NCBI GenBank assembly: GCA_035544215.1
Contig: DATKHY010000007.1
Coordinates: forward strand, 372,001 to 436,000
DNA length: 64,000 bases
Source of the DNA: Candidatus Binatia bacterium
GTDB taxonomy: Bacteria > Vulcanimicrobiota > Vulcanimicrobiia > Vulcanimicrobiales > Vulcanimicrobiaceae
Direction: 5' to 3'
Of the stretch, positions 9,177 through 18,021 are shown piece after piece. Within the stretch, counting starts at the first letter, position 1; each line of letters begins with the position of its first letter. The notes beneath the pieces were generated by a model. The model worked only from the letters and a program-made list of their open reading frames with translations. It was not told the DNA's origin and ran no database searches. The position numbers were made by a program, and so were the translations under genes.

Positions 9177-10697
9177 TTATAACGAATAGGTAAAGACTGA
9201 GCCATGGCAGCCGCTACAGCGGTAGCGCACGTTGTTCGTGCCGGCCTTGAGGTCAAAGACCAAGACTACAGCCGCGCGCCCGGCGGGGATCTCCCCTGGA
9301 CCGCTAATCTTCAGTTGCGACGGATCGCCCCAAATTGCCACTCCGAAACGCAGAGCTCGCGGCGCTGAGAACGCGAGCTCGAGCCAACCGTCCGTGACGC
9401 TCCCGCGCAGAAGCGACGGCATCTCGCGACCAGGCACTTGGGGTAGCGGGCGATTGAAACGCGAGACCGGATAATCTGCGTATCTGAACACTCGGCTCGG
9501 CAGCGTGCGCCCCGAAAGAAACGTCATGCCGACCAGGGAGTCATGATAGTCGATCGTCGCCGGATACAGCGTGTCGCCGTGGAGCACGGCTGACCCAACT
9601 TCCGTACCCCCGGGTATATACGGGAAAGCTACCGCCCGCGGCGCAGCGGAGAAGGTGCGAGCGTCACGAGTCGCTCGAGTCAACGTTTCGAGCTTCATTC
9701 CGTCGCGTACGGCCTCATCGAACAGCGCATTCATAACGAACGTGTTAGCCGAAATTGCGCCGTCAATTGACTCCTCCTGCACGATCATGACAATCGGCTG
9801 AGTCTGGCCTGCCGCAGCATATGCGTCGACAATTTCTCGTGCGTACGCGGCTGCGAACTTCGGAGTAAATCCGCCACGCCGCAGCAGATCGTCGGGATCC
9901 GTAGAAAAGGCGGCTTCACGCCCGCTAAGGTAGGCGCGCGTCAGATCACGCGCCGTCCACTCAAAGGCCAAAAAGGAGCAACCGCCATCCGGCTGCGGTC
10001 GCTTGTAAGAATGAATGTCGGCACAATAGGTGCCCCATGGCGCACCGAGGTCGGACGTCCCATCGGTACCGCGACTGTTCCAGGTAATCCCCCAGAACGC
10101 ATGCTCGCCAAATGAGAGAGCGCGCCGCACGTTGCGTTCTACGCCGGCCGTTAGAATGCTTACACTCGGAACATACCACGGAAGCTTCGCCGACATCGCC
10201 GCGTGCAGGTTGCCCCAGAACTGAGCCTGGGCATCGTCGTCGTTGGCACGGTGAAACGCGTTGTAGTCAGCAGCATAGGCCATGTGACGAATATCGCCCA
10301 CCATCCAAGTTACGGGCACGTGGTGCGCCGCGGCCGTTCGCTCGATATTACGCGTGCCCTTCACCGAGATCACCTCGTCCAGAGAGGTAAAGACAAACCG
10401 CGTCTGCGTCGCTGTGGATGGGATAGACCAATGCGGGCGATCCGGAGACAGATTTCTACCTAAGACGTTGAAGCCGCACTTTGCCAAGCGCACATCGATG
10501 GGCGGAAAATCGCCTGCCGGGATTCGATACCAGATCACTCCGTCGTAACTTACCGTGCATGGAGCGGCACTTCGATCGACGACGGTGCCTCTGGCGTAAG
10601 ACGCCGGCAACGAGGACACCGGCGCGGTAACATGCGCGCAAGCCGCAAGCGGGATGACGACGGCCGTTGTGAGCCGTCTCCAGCACGCACTCATCAT
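9177..10697 (-). CDS. Large secreted lipoprotein of unknown function
   Basis: The 506-residue protein starts MMSACWRRLTTAVVIPLAACA, which reads as a lipoprotein signal. The body has segments such as HHVPVTWMVGDIRHMAYAAD, GEHAFWGITWNSRGTDG and RYRCSGCHGSVFTYSL. The pattern of charged loops and aromatic strands, with WMVGD and EES motifs, recalls a TIM-barrel or deacetylase-like fold, but I cannot name a family. The CxxC near the C-terminus is notable. The longer alternative N-terminus would run through the adjacent GloVer remnant, so the 10697 start was preferred. Confidence 0.6.
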   Translation of the reverse strand: MMSACWRRLTTAVVIPLAACAHVTAPVSSLPASYARGTVVDRSAAPCTVSYDGVIWYRIPAGDFPPIDVRLAKCGFNVLGRNLSPDRPHWSIPSTATQTRFVFTSLDEVISVKGTRNIERTAAAHHVPVTWMVGDIRHMAYAADYNAFHRANDDDAQAQFWGNLHAAMSAKLPWYVPSVSILTAGVERNVRRALSFGEHAFWGITWNSRGTDGTSDLGAPWGTYCADIHSYKRPQPDGGCSFLAFEWTARDLTRAYLSGREAAFSTDPDDLLRRGGFTPKFAAAYAREIVDAYAAAGQTQPIVMIVQEESIDGAISANTFVMNALFDEAVRDGMKLETLTRATRDARTFSAAPRAVAFPYIPGGTEVGSAVLHGDTLYPATIDYHDSLVGMTFLSGRTLPSRVFRYADYPVSRFNRPLPQVPGREMPSLLRGSVTDGWLELAFSAPRALRFGVAIWGDPSQLKISGPGEIPAGRAAVVLVFDLKAGTNNVRYRCSGCHGSVFTYSL

Positions 10698-10717
10698 AGA
10701 AGCCGTGAGTTGGCGCA

Positions 10718-11189
10718 AACTGGAGCAAACCCCGTGGGCGGCTTGATCGACATCAATGGCACCTCGTACGGCACGACGGAGACCGGAGGGCCGGACAACG
10801 ACGGAAGTGTTCATAGCATAAGCACGACGGGCACGGAGAAGGTGTTACATGGATTCGGTGGCCGCTCCGACGGAACGTTCCCCGTTGCCGGCCTGATCGA
10901 CGTCCGCGGCACCCTCTACGGCACGACCCTCAGCGGTGGAACCTGCTTCGTTTGCATGGCATACGGCTCATATGGAACCATTTTCAGCGTTACCACGAAT
11001 GGGACAGAGAAGGTACTGTACGACCTCACCGGCTTCCGCGACGGAGCAAACTCGGTCGCGGGCTTGACCAACCTCAACGGCACGCTTTACGGCACGACCG
11101 GCTTTGGCGGCGGCAGCGGATGTTACTATCCCTACGGCTGCCGAATCGTTTTCTCGTTCACCCCTGGTGGGCGCAACGTGCGCCTCTAA
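10718..11189 (+). pseudogene. GloVer-repeat protein fragment lacking its N-terminus
   Basis: The frame carries three repeat units of the GloVer type (GLIDINGTSYGTT, GLIDVRGTLYGTT, GLTNLNGTLYGTT), each followed by a strand ending EKVL or VFSF. The units are the same kind as in the intact gene at 13584-14849. Here the sequence begins abruptly at QTGANPVGG with no start or signal peptide, butting against the start of the opposite-strand lipoprotein gene. It is a truncated copy. Confidence 0.65.
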
Positions 11190-11231
11190 CTACTGGGGGC
11201 TGCCGCCACCCTGCGAGCCCTGTTCGAACGT

Positions 11232-11253
11232 CGCGCGGTAGTGATACCGCGCG
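11232..11253. terminator. Perfect GC hairpin
   Basis: CGCGCGGTA at 11232-11240 and TACCGCGCG at 11245-11253 form a 9-bp stem around GTGA. It lies 43 nt after the GloVer fragment stop. There is no T-tract, so termination is plausible but unproven. Confidence 0.35.
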
Positions 11254-11325
11254 TAACGTAGCCGTCCTGTACCGTTTGGAAGGGCGGTCACAGGGTCGCC
11301 CGATGAAGCGTTTGTGTGAGCAGCC

Positions 11326-12087
11326 GTGTTTTGCCTCCGCCTCCGCGCACGGCATGTTGCCGCCGTCGTCGTAGCGCTCTGCGGTCTCGCGACCCTGACC
11401 GCACAGATGCCTGCGCCTTCGCCGTCATCGGTTAAGCAATTACGGCATTTGGAATATTCGTTCAGCGTCGCCGTAGAAGGCTTGCAAGGTTACAGGTTCA
11501 CCGCACAAGGCGGCGGCTTACAAACGGTCGACCGTTTCGGCAACGTTGCCGACCCGGAAGGCGGAAGCGGGACGATGCTCGTCGATGTGATGTCGATAGC
11601 GCAAGATGGCGCGCTCGTCGTGCGAATCGCCGAGCTGGTGCGCGGCGATCCGCGTCCGCGACAAACTTACACGTGCGCGGTCTACGGCGACACGACAGTC
11701 GCCTGTAACTCGACGCCGTCTCCCAGCGAAGCCGAATGGGTGCTGCTCGGATATCTGGGACGGCAGTTCATCGACAACGCGCCGTGGGACGCTCAAGGAC
11801 GTTGGCAGCGTACGGTACATACGTCGCAATATACCGCGCAGGAACATTTCACGCTGGTGAACGCAAAGAACGATCGCAATATCGTAGTGCACGAGAGCAA
11901 GACGATGAAGCTGAGCGACATCAACCTCGAGCAGCAGACATCAGAGGTAACGATCGACTACGATCGCACCATGGAAGTGCCGGACGTCATCCGCGACGAG
12001 GTATCGGCGTCGAGCGACATCGAGGGAAGCCACGCGAGCTACCTCTTCACGCTCGTACGCGACTCGTACGCTAAGCCGCCCTGGTAG
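11326..12087 (+). CDS. Secreted protein of unknown function
   Basis: The 253-residue product starts at GTG and has a signal peptide (HVAAVVVALCGLATLTAQ). The mature part is a single beta-rich domain with LEYSFSVAVEGLQGYRF near its start and a Cys pair in YTCAVYGDTTVACNS that could be a disulfide. The layout resembles lipid-binding or 'DUF'-type periplasmic beta-barrels, but I cannot name the family. The start is weakly supported because no clear ribosome site precedes it. Confidence 0.5.
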   Translation: MFCLRLRARHVAAVVVALCGLATLTAQMPAPSPSSVKQLRHLEYSFSVAVEGLQGYRFTAQGGGLQTVDRFGNVADPEGGSGTMLVDVMSIAQDGALVVRIAELVRGDPRPRQTYTCAVYGDTTVACNSTPSPSEAEWVLLGYLGRQFIDNAPWDAQGRWQRTVHTSQYTAQEHFTLVNAKNDRNIVVHESKTMKLSDINLEQQTSEVTIDYDRTMEVPDVIRDEVSASSDIEGSHASYLFTLVRDSYAKPPW

Positions 12088-12660
12088 ATGGCGTAGGAGC
12101 CGTCTACGGCATCGAATAGAATGGTGACACCTGCGTTGGGGCAGTTACGTTTCTCTAAGATTCCGAGGCAAGCGGCGCCAACGGACGCCGGCACTGCAAA
12201 CAACTACGCTACGCGCGGCTCGGCCGCTCGATACCGTTCGAGTTTAGGACAGTACCTCGCATTCTGTGACAACTCCGTGACAAATCGCGATGTGTCACCC
12301 TTTGACCGCCTCAGGGCGACACATAAGAACGCGGCCAGTGCGGCGCAAATTGCCTGTAAAATAAGGACAAAACTGCCCGATCCCGCCCGCTTCCGACCCG
12401 TCCATGACAAAATGTGACACGTCGGGCGCCAGTCCCCGTTCCCGGACTGGCCATGCTTTTCAGCACGCCCTTGCCCCTAAGCGAGCCACTGAATTCGGGA
12501 ACATGCGCCCGTTCGCGTCAATTGAAGCTGAGTTTCGCGCCCTCGCGTCTAAGTTTAAAGCGTCGTCTCGCCAAAAGGAACGTTTTGAGTTCGAGGCGCG
12601 AGACGGGCAATGACGCGCAAGCGACTAGACCATGAGGAAGCGTAAGATGCACGGAGGTGG
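12088..12660. other. Gene-free stretch with a degenerate att-type remnant
   Basis: No convincing coding sequence is seen. At 12356-12365 there is TGTAAAATAAGG, the flank found next to the tRNA-Leu 3'-end copies further right. Immediately after it, 12376-12418 matches the far end of the block after the copy at 33339 (GCTTCCGACCCGTCC, then TGACAAAATGTGACA). The tRNA-derived core between them is missing. I read this as a deleted copy of the same integration scar. TGTGACAACTCCGTGACAA occurs at about 12264-12282. Confidence 0.45.
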
Positions 12661-12666
12661 AACGGC

Positions 12667-13320
12667 ATGAGCGACCTCGTCCGCTACCGGTCGCCGCTGC
12701 AAGGCCCGCAGGGTCTGGCTTGGGATGGCCAGTCGATGTGGCTGACGAGCGCCGCGAACGGTCGCTTATATGCGCTCGATCCGAAGACGTGGAACATCCG
12801 GCGCAAATTCGTTCCGCCGCATGAATCCTTAGGTGTGACCTACACCGGCTCGGACTTGCGGCTGATCCTCGCTCCAACGATTGACGAGCCCGACCTGGAA
12901 CGCGACCAGCGGTACGTCTATTCGTTTACGCCCGACGCGGGATTCACCGCGTGCTTCCCGTGCCCGGATTTCTCCGGATCGTTTTTAGCGTATGCAAACG
13001 GAACGTTGTATCTCTCACAAGCGTGGGATAAGAAGCTGATCGAGCTCAACGAGGGCGGTGCGCCTGTACGCGAAGTGCAGCTCGAAAGACGCCCTGTCGG
13101 TATGACGATCGTTGACCGTGCGTTCTATTTGGCCACTGTTGACGAAGATTGGGTCGACGGTCAGCTCCAGCGGCTCGGCGTCGATGCCGCTGCGTCATCG
13201 ATCGAAACGCTGCTATCGTTTCCGTTTAAACCGCGTAGCGTCGCCTACGACGGCGAGCGGTTTTGGACCGCCGATCGCAACAACCATGCTATCGTGTCGT
13301 TTACGCTGGCGATTTCCTAA
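12667..13320 (+). CDS. YncE/SMP-30-like beta-propeller, cytoplasmic
   Basis: The 217-residue protein has a strong GGAGGTGG ribosome site 7 nt before its ATG and no signal peptide. Repeating strands such as GPQGLAWDGQSMWLTSAANG, RPVGMTIVDRAFYLATVDED and RSVAYDGERFWTADRNNH follow the pattern of small propellers (YncE, SMP-30 and glutamine cyclotransferase relatives). It is short for a full six-bladed propeller. No catalytic signature is evident. Confidence 0.6.
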   Translation: MSDLVRYRSPLQGPQGLAWDGQSMWLTSAANGRLYALDPKTWNIRRKFVPPHESLGVTYTGSDLRLILAPTIDEPDLERDQRYVYSFTPDAGFTACFPCPDFSGSFLAYANGTLYLSQAWDKKLIELNEGGAPVREVQLERRPVGMTIVDRAFYLATVDEDWVDGQLQRLGVDAAASSIETLLSFPFKPRSVAYDGERFWTADRNNHAIVSFTLAIS

Positions 13321-13383
13321 CGATCGTAACCCGACGCTCTACCTGGAGGGCCGCGCCGAAGCCACCAATGATCTTGCGATCGC

Positions 13384-13587
13384 ATGTCCGATCTACAAGC
13401 AGCATCTCAGGATACCCTATTTGGACAGCTACGACTCGGCGACGCAACGGTGTGGGTAGGAGATTACCGGACCGGCACGGTCGTCGCGACGCTCGGCAGC
13501 GGCGACGGGCTTAGTGCGCCGCTTTCAGCTGCCAAGTACTCGCAAGGCGACGAGTTATCTACGCGGCTTACGCAGGGACGTCGCTAG
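13384..13587 (+). CDS. Doubtful 67-residue frame
   Basis: An ATG frame without a ribosome site encodes MSDLQAASQDTLFGQLRL ... VWVGDYRTGTVVATLG, one propeller-like strand pair. It ends 4 nt inside the convergent GloVer gene. It may be a fragment of a propeller gene rather than a gene. Confidence 0.22.
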   Translation: MSDLQAASQDTLFGQLRLGDATVWVGDYRTGTVVATLGSGDGLSAPLSAAKYSQGDELSTRLTQGRR

Positions 13588-14849
13588 GGAATAAACGAAA
13601 AGACGGTCCCGCGCCCGTGCGCACCGCCAAGCGAAGTCGTGCCGTAAAGCGTGCCGCCCACTTCGAGCAAGTTGGCCTTGGGCGTCTTCCCGTCGGAGGC
13701 CGAGCCGAAGCTGTACAGGACCTTCTCCGTGCCGCTTACCGTTATGCTGTAGATGGTCCCGCCACCGTGGGCGCCGCCATTGGAAGTCGTGCCATAGAGC
13801 GTGCCATTGACGTCGCGCAAGCTGGCCTGGGGATTGGCGCCGTCGGAGCCCGAGCCGTAGCCCGAGCCGAAGCTGTGCACTACCGTCTCCTTTCCGCTCG
13901 CAGTTATGCTGTAGACGGTCCCTGCGCCGTAGACGCCACCATACAAAGTCGTGCCATAGAGCCTGCCGTTCATGTCGCGCAAGCCGGCCCAGGGCCAAGC
14001 GCCATCCGAGTGCAAGCCGAAGCTGTGCAGAACTGTCTCGGTACCGCTCGTGGTTATACTGTAGACGGTGCCGTCGCCGAAGTCGCCGCCCAACGAAGTC
14101 GTGCCGTACAGCGTGCCGCTCACGTCACGCAAGCCAGCCTCGGGATTCGTGCCGTCGTAGCCCCCGCCGAACGTATATAGCACGGATTCAGTGCCGGTCG
14201 GAGTGATGCTGTAGACGGTCCCGCCGCTGTTGCCGCCGCCGGTGTTGCCGCCGTTGAGAGTCGTTCCGTAGATCGTGCCGTTCACGTCACGTAAGCTGGC
14301 CACGGGATTGGAGCCATCCCCCGAGCCAGGATCGAAGCTGTGCACCACCGTTTCTGCGCCGAAGGCACCTATGCTGTAAACGGTCCCGTGGTTGTAGTCG
14401 CCCCCTAACCAAGTCGTGCCGTAGAGCTTGCCGTTCACGAGACGCAATCCGGCCTGGGGATAGGCGCCATCGCCCTCGTGCCTGCCGCGGAAGCTGTGCA
14501 GAACCGTCTCTCCGCCGCTCTTGCTTATGTCGTAGACGGTCCCGGCGTTGTGGGCGCCTCCAAAGTCGGTCGTGCCGTAGAGCGTTCCGTTTACGTCGAT
14601 CAAGCCCGCAACGGGTTCGGCGCCGTCGGAGCCCGAGCCGAAGCTGTGCAGCGTCTCATATCTGACGGCCGGCCGACCGTGTGTCGTTCGGATCGCCGGC
14701 CTGCCCGGCGTAGATGCCGTCCTTTGGGTCGACTCGGAAGAACTGACTGGCAGAGACGCGATGCCCTCCAACGTCGTCGAACAACCCGCGACAAGCGCTG
14801 CTAGAAAAACAACTGCCGCATCCGCCCGTGTCATAGATCGAGCTCGCAT
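13584..14849 (-). CDS. GloVer-repeat lipoprotein (seven x-LYGTT repeats)
   Basis: The 421-residue product starts MRARSMTRADAAVVFLAALVAGC, a lipoprotein signal, after a strong AGGAG site; a longer frame reaching 15257 only reads through the upstream repeat. Seven ~55-residue units each carry GL(R/I)DVNGTLYGTT, a Gly-rich turn, GTVYSI and ETVLHSFG. This is the 'choice-of-anchor tandem repeat GloVer' pattern, thought to form a secreted beta-propeller or solenoid. The repeats at DNA level are similar enough for unequal recombination. Confidence 0.82.
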   Translation of the reverse strand: MRARSMTRADAAVVFLAALVAGCSTTLEGIASLPVSSSESTQRTASTPGRPAIRTTHGRPAVRYETLHSFGSGSDGAEPVAGLIDVNGTLYGTTDFGGAHNAGTVYDISKSGGETVLHSFRGRHEGDGAYPQAGLRLVNGKLYGTTWLGGDYNHGTVYSIGAFGAETVVHSFDPGSGDGSNPVASLRDVNGTIYGTTLNGGNTGGGNSGGTVYSITPTGTESVLYTFGGGYDGTNPEAGLRDVSGTLYGTTSLGGDFGDGTVYSITTSGTETVLHSFGLHSDGAWPWAGLRDMNGRLYGTTLYGGVYGAGTVYSITASGKETVVHSFGSGYGSGSDGANPQASLRDVNGTLYGTTSNGGAHGGGTIYSITVSGTEKVLYSFGSASDGKTPKANLLEVGGTLYGTTSLGGAHGRGTVFSFIP

Positions 14850-15151
14850 ACCGATTCTCCTGAGAGGCAACCAATGGAAACAGAAAGTCGGCATCCAAGA
14901 TGGACCCACTTGCGTCGCCGTATTTCGACGCGAGTGCAGGACCTCCTCCATGCGACAACGTGCCAGCTGATGTGCGGCTGCCCGATGGTCGCTCTTAGAA
15001 TTGGCCACACACGATCTGCTTGTTGTCGCTGATTTTTTCTGCGACGACGCCGGTGCAATTTGTCCGGTCTTCGCTTGAAAGCAGCGCGTTGAGATCGACC
15101 ATCTGGCCCGTCCGTAGAAACCGACAATCGTTAAAATAAGGCCGATTTTCT
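14850..15151. other. Gene-free stretch upstream of the GloVer gene
   Basis: Apart from the ribosome site of the GloVer gene at its left edge I see no gene. TTAAAATAAGGC near 15131-15142 is the flank that also precedes the tRNA-Leu-derived copies at 32480 and the true tRNA gene (TATAAAATAAAGC). Confidence 0.5.
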
Positions 15152-15315
15152 TGGGATGGCCGGGAGTCGAACCACTACTCGGGGTTCCGGACGCTCCCCT
15201 CCGATACCGAAACGTGCTAGTTTGTGAGGCTTTTTCGTCACTCAGGTTCCCAACCAATACCGAGCTCTACCGCCCTTTTCTAACCACTCCGTTAGAAAAC
15301 GTTAGAAACGCCACC
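15152..15315 (-). repeat. att-type scar, copy A: tRNA-Leu 3' end plus conserved block
   Basis: Positions 15152-15173 are identical to the 22 nt at the 3' end of the tRNA-Leu gene (T-arm 3' side, acceptor strand and discriminator). The following ~140 nt resemble copies B and C: GGGGTTCCGG, a GGCTTTTTCG segment, then CTCCGTTAGAAAACGTTAG at 15289-15307. All copies have the orientation of the real tRNA, as expected for att sites left by tRNA-targeting integrases. No full tRNA can be folded here. Confidence 0.75.
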
Positions 15316-15469
15316 TCAGACGATCACCTCGCGAACCTTGCGCCATCGACATTCCCCGCTAACGATGGAAGTGGAGATGGTTGCAGATGGGTGCATGCCG
15401 AGAGCTCCTCGCGGCATGACCGCCGGCGAGCCGACCAGTTAAGGCCCGTAGAACGGTCGATGTTCAGCC
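15316..15469. other. Short gene-free spacer
   Basis: It contains AAGTGGAGATGG and a short imperfect repeat CGCTAACGATGG, but no frame with a ribosome site. I see nothing functional beyond the flank of copy A. Confidence 0.4.
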
Positions 15470-15853
15470 TTATCCCATCCGGCTGATGAATTGGTCCATG
15501 TCGAAATAGTCGCGCCACGCGCTGATCTTGCCGTCACTGACCTCGAAAGTCCCCATGACCGGCAACTCGAACGACCTATCAGGGAGTTTGAAGACGTCTA
15601 CCCGCTCGGTCATCACGACTGGACCATTGGCTGCGATGTTGATGATGCGGAACTGAATGCCCTCGATGCCTGGCGCGCCAGGGCGGATGAACGACGCGAT
15701 GTTGTTCGCGATGGACTCCCTGCCGGTGACCGGCGCCAATGGAATATTGTGGTAGACGGCGTCGTCAGTGAAAAATGCGGCCAGCTCGGCGGCGCCGATG
15801 TCGTCGGACCACGCCGCGCAGAACCTGCGCACTACCTCGATCGGGCTCTCCAT
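15470..15853 (-). CDS. Limonene-1,2-epoxide hydrolase-like (SnoaL-fold) protein
   Basis: The 127-residue protein has a strong AAAGGAGGATCC ribosome site. The features match the limonene-epoxide hydrolase branch of the SnoaL/NTF2-like fold: AVYHNIPLAPVTGRESI, ERVDVF with the Arg and Asp of the Asp-Arg-Asp catalytic triad, and PVMGTFEVSDGKISAWRDYFD carrying the second Asp. It probably adds water to a small epoxide; the substrate is unknown. The gene lies alone between tRNA-Leu-derived scars A and B, so it is likely island cargo. Confidence 0.8.
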   Translation of the reverse strand: MESPIEVVRRFCAAWSDDIGAAELAAFFTDDAVYHNIPLAPVTGRESIANNIASFIRPGAPGIEGIQFRIINIAANGPVVMTERVDVFKLPDRSFELPVMGTFEVSDGKISAWRDYFDMDQFISRMG

Positions 15854-15884
15854 CTGGATCCTCCTTTAGCGGCATTCGGCATTC

Positions 15885-16050
15885 CGCGCCACGTGGCTGC
15901 TGCAGTGCGGCATCGACGTCCGGACCGTTTGCCGCAGTCCTAGGGCACAGCAGTACCGTCACAACGTCGAACGCGTATGCGCACGTACTGCCGGGCGCGG
16001 AGGCTCGCCCCGTCGAGGCCATCGCCAAGCGTCTTGGCGGAGCATCCTGA
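15885..16050 (+). pseudogene. Tyrosine-recombinase (phage/island integrase) C-terminal remnant
   Basis: One frame reads AFRATWLLQCGIDVRTV and the next frame continues AAVLGHSSTVTTSNAYAHVL, ending PVEAIAKRLGGAS at a TGA at 16048. Together these are the box II region of a tyrosine recombinase: the HATWLL helix, LGHSS, and a Tyr in NAYAHV, the usual nucleophile position. A single extra T in CCGTTTGCC (about 15940) breaks the frame. The rest of the enzyme is gone. The remnant ends about 90 nt before att-type copy B, as island integrases usually do. Confidence 0.78.
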
Positions 16051-16138
16051 CCCACAGTTTTCAATCGCACGGCAACACTGTGGTCACGTTAGTGATTACC
16101 GTGCGGCGCAGACGCCTGCTACGTCGACAGATTTTCTT

Positions 16139-16302
16139 TGGGATGGCCGGGAGTCGAACCTACGCTCGGGGGTTCCGGGTAGTCCCATCCACTGCCGAAT
16201 AGCGTTATTTCGTAGGGCTTTTTCGCCCCAGACTTCCCGGGCGGTACCGTCGCTTCCCGACCGTTCCCGACCGCTCCGTTAGAAAATGTTAGAAAAATCG
16301 CG
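16139..16302 (-). repeat. att-type scar, copy B
   Basis: The 22 nt at 16139-16160 equal the tRNA-Leu 3' end, followed by CTACGCTCGGGGGTTCCGGG, TAGGGCTTTTTCGCC and CCGCTCCGTTAGAAAATG near 16273-16290. The block is most similar to copy C. The integrase remnant ends just to the left. It bounds the left side of the ~16.3-kb unit that contains the arginine cluster. Confidence 0.75.
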
Positions 16303-16439
16303 CCGGTGGCCTGGACGAAGTCTAGTCGTCGCTGGCTCCGAATTCAGGGTCGAGGCCACGGTACGTGGCGCACGCACTACCGCTTGCTCGCCAGGCGTCT
16401 CGCGCATAGCCATACGTGGTACGACTGCTACGGCACGTA

Positions 16440-17310
16440 GATCGTCACCCCGTTCTGGAGCGGCGAGGGAAATCTCGAGCATGGCGATCTGAAATGCCGC
16501 ACCGCTACATCGGCGGCATGGCGCTGTGCATGTACGATCCGCAAACGCGTCAATCGAGGATTTGGTGGGGAACGCGCCAGCTCGCCGTATCGGCGCCGGC
16601 GCAGGTCGGCCATTTCGAAAACACCGGCGTGGGAAGATTCTACTCGTACGACAACTGGCAGGGTATGCCGATCATCACGCGCTTTCAGTGGAGCATCCCG
16701 CATGGAAATCCGCGCTTCGAGCAAGCGTTCTCAACCGATGGCGCCAAGACGTGGGAGATGAATTGGACCACCGACTATACGCGTGTCTCGTCCGCAACAC
16801 CGGGCGTGTGGAACCGCCCCGACAAGGCGCAGGGCGAGCACGACGGGTTCGCGTTTCTTGCGGGAACGTGGAACTTGCACATCAAGCGGCTCGAGCATCC
16901 TCTGAGTGCCAAAAAGGATTGGATCAGCTGCTCCGGCCTATCGATCGCCCATCAGTTCTGGGGCGGCGCCGGAGACTTCCAAGAAGCGCGCATCACGTGC
17001 GGCGCGCAGACGATCAACGCGGTGACGCTGCGTCTTTACCATGCCGCGTCCGGCAAATGGCTGTCATATTGGGCCACTCAAGCCAATGGTCTTGCAGCGG
17101 GCCTTCCGATCGAAGGTACGCTCGATGCACACGGCAACGGTGAACTGAGCGGACCCGACGTGCTCAACGGTAAACCGATCCTCGCGCGCGCGCGATAGTC
17201 GACGCCGCGTCGAAACCCGCATTTTGAACAAGCCTACTCAGTAGACGACGGCAAGACGTGGGAAACAAACTGGATCACCGACTACACTTGCGCGGCTGCG
17301 CACGACTAAT
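16440..17310 (+). pseudogene. Two-domain lipocalin-like/DUF1579-like protein, degraded
   Basis: An open frame 16416-17198 encodes the end of one domain (LCMYDPQTRQSRIWW ... RFEQAFSTDGAKTWEMNW) and most of a second (FAFLAGTWNLHIKRLEHPL, LRLYHAASGKWLSYW). Upstream, IVTPFWSGEGNLE in another frame looks like the missing start. Downstream, after the stop at 17198, HFEQAYSVDDGKTWETNW resumes the second domain in yet another frame. The gene was a tandem-domain protein and now carries at least two frame disruptions. The domain type resembles calycin-like 'DUF1579' proteins; function unknown. Confidence 0.5.
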
Positions 17311-17316
17311 GCGTCT

Positions 17317-17364
17317 CATCCCGAGCGTAGCGTAACGTAGTCGAGGGACGCGGGTCCCGGGATG
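17317..17364. repeat. Palindromic dispersed repeat, member 1
   Basis: CATCCCGAGCGTAGCG ... GTAGTCGAGGG ... CCCGGGATG can fold with its ends paired. It belongs to the same family as the elements at 35239, 49438 and 49875, which share a CATCCTGAGC / GTCGAAGG core. It sits just after the degraded lipocalin-like gene, in the 380-nt gap before the DoxX genes, where no other feature is seen. Confidence 0.55.
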
Positions 17365-17577
17365 CTGCCCCGACGAAATGCGCGAGGTAGGCCGGGTCGA
17401 ACCGACGGACTCGCGCTAAACCGCCAACCTGGCGCGTTTCTTCCAACGCTTTCCTGAGGTACAGCGAGCCGTGCCCCTCTACCAAATGGTTTGCCAAGGC
17501 TCGCCGATCGATGCATGCTCCGGCAGCGAGAAGAGCGACAGGATTAACATCAGGCCCAGGATGGCGGCCGCCGCGAT

Positions 17578-18021
17578 CTACGGTATGGCACTCGTCTTGC
17601 CGACAGGCATCGATCCCCCGAGTCGCCGGTCCGGTGGTCGTAAAGCCCAGGAGACGACCGTAAAGACGATCATGACCGCGGCGCCGACGTCCAGCGGATC
17701 CCCCGCAAACAAATGCGAAACAATAGCTGAGGAATAATTGAAGAATGCTCCGGCATAGGCCCATTCCTTTACGCGTGGGAGGCGCGGCGCAAGCAACGTC
17801 GCCGCGCACGCGAGTTGCCACGCACCCAAGATGTACTTGAAGTACTGCGGGTAGCCAAGATGTCCGAGGGTCACCGCCAGGTAGTTCAGTCGAAACGAAA
17901 AGACCCACATGGCTCCCGCAGCGTTCTCAAACGCCACGGGTAGGGTGAACGTCCAGTACGCGATCGTGCGGATACGGTGGAATCCATTCGAGATCGCCTG
18001 ACTTGTCGACTCGTTGCTCAT
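17578..18021 (-). CDS. DoxX-like membrane protein
   Basis: The 147-residue protein has four predicted membrane helices, beginning after FHRIRTIAYW. The phrases LGHLGYPQYFKYILGAWQLACAATLL and AGAFFNYSSAIVSHL are typical of the DoxX-like family (small four-helix membrane proteins, quinone- or redox-associated in some cases). Its ATG overlaps the stop of the upstream DoxX gene by 4 nt, so the two are translationally coupled. The tandem pair may form a heteromer; that is inference. Confidence 0.75.
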   Translation of the reverse strand: MSNESTSQAISNGFHRIRTIAYWTFTLPVAFENAAGAMWVFSFRLNYLAVTLGHLGYPQYFKYILGAWQLACAATLLAPRLPRVKEWAYAGAFFNYSSAIVSHLFAGDPLDVGAAVMIVFTVVSWALRPPDRRLGGSMPVGKTSAIP

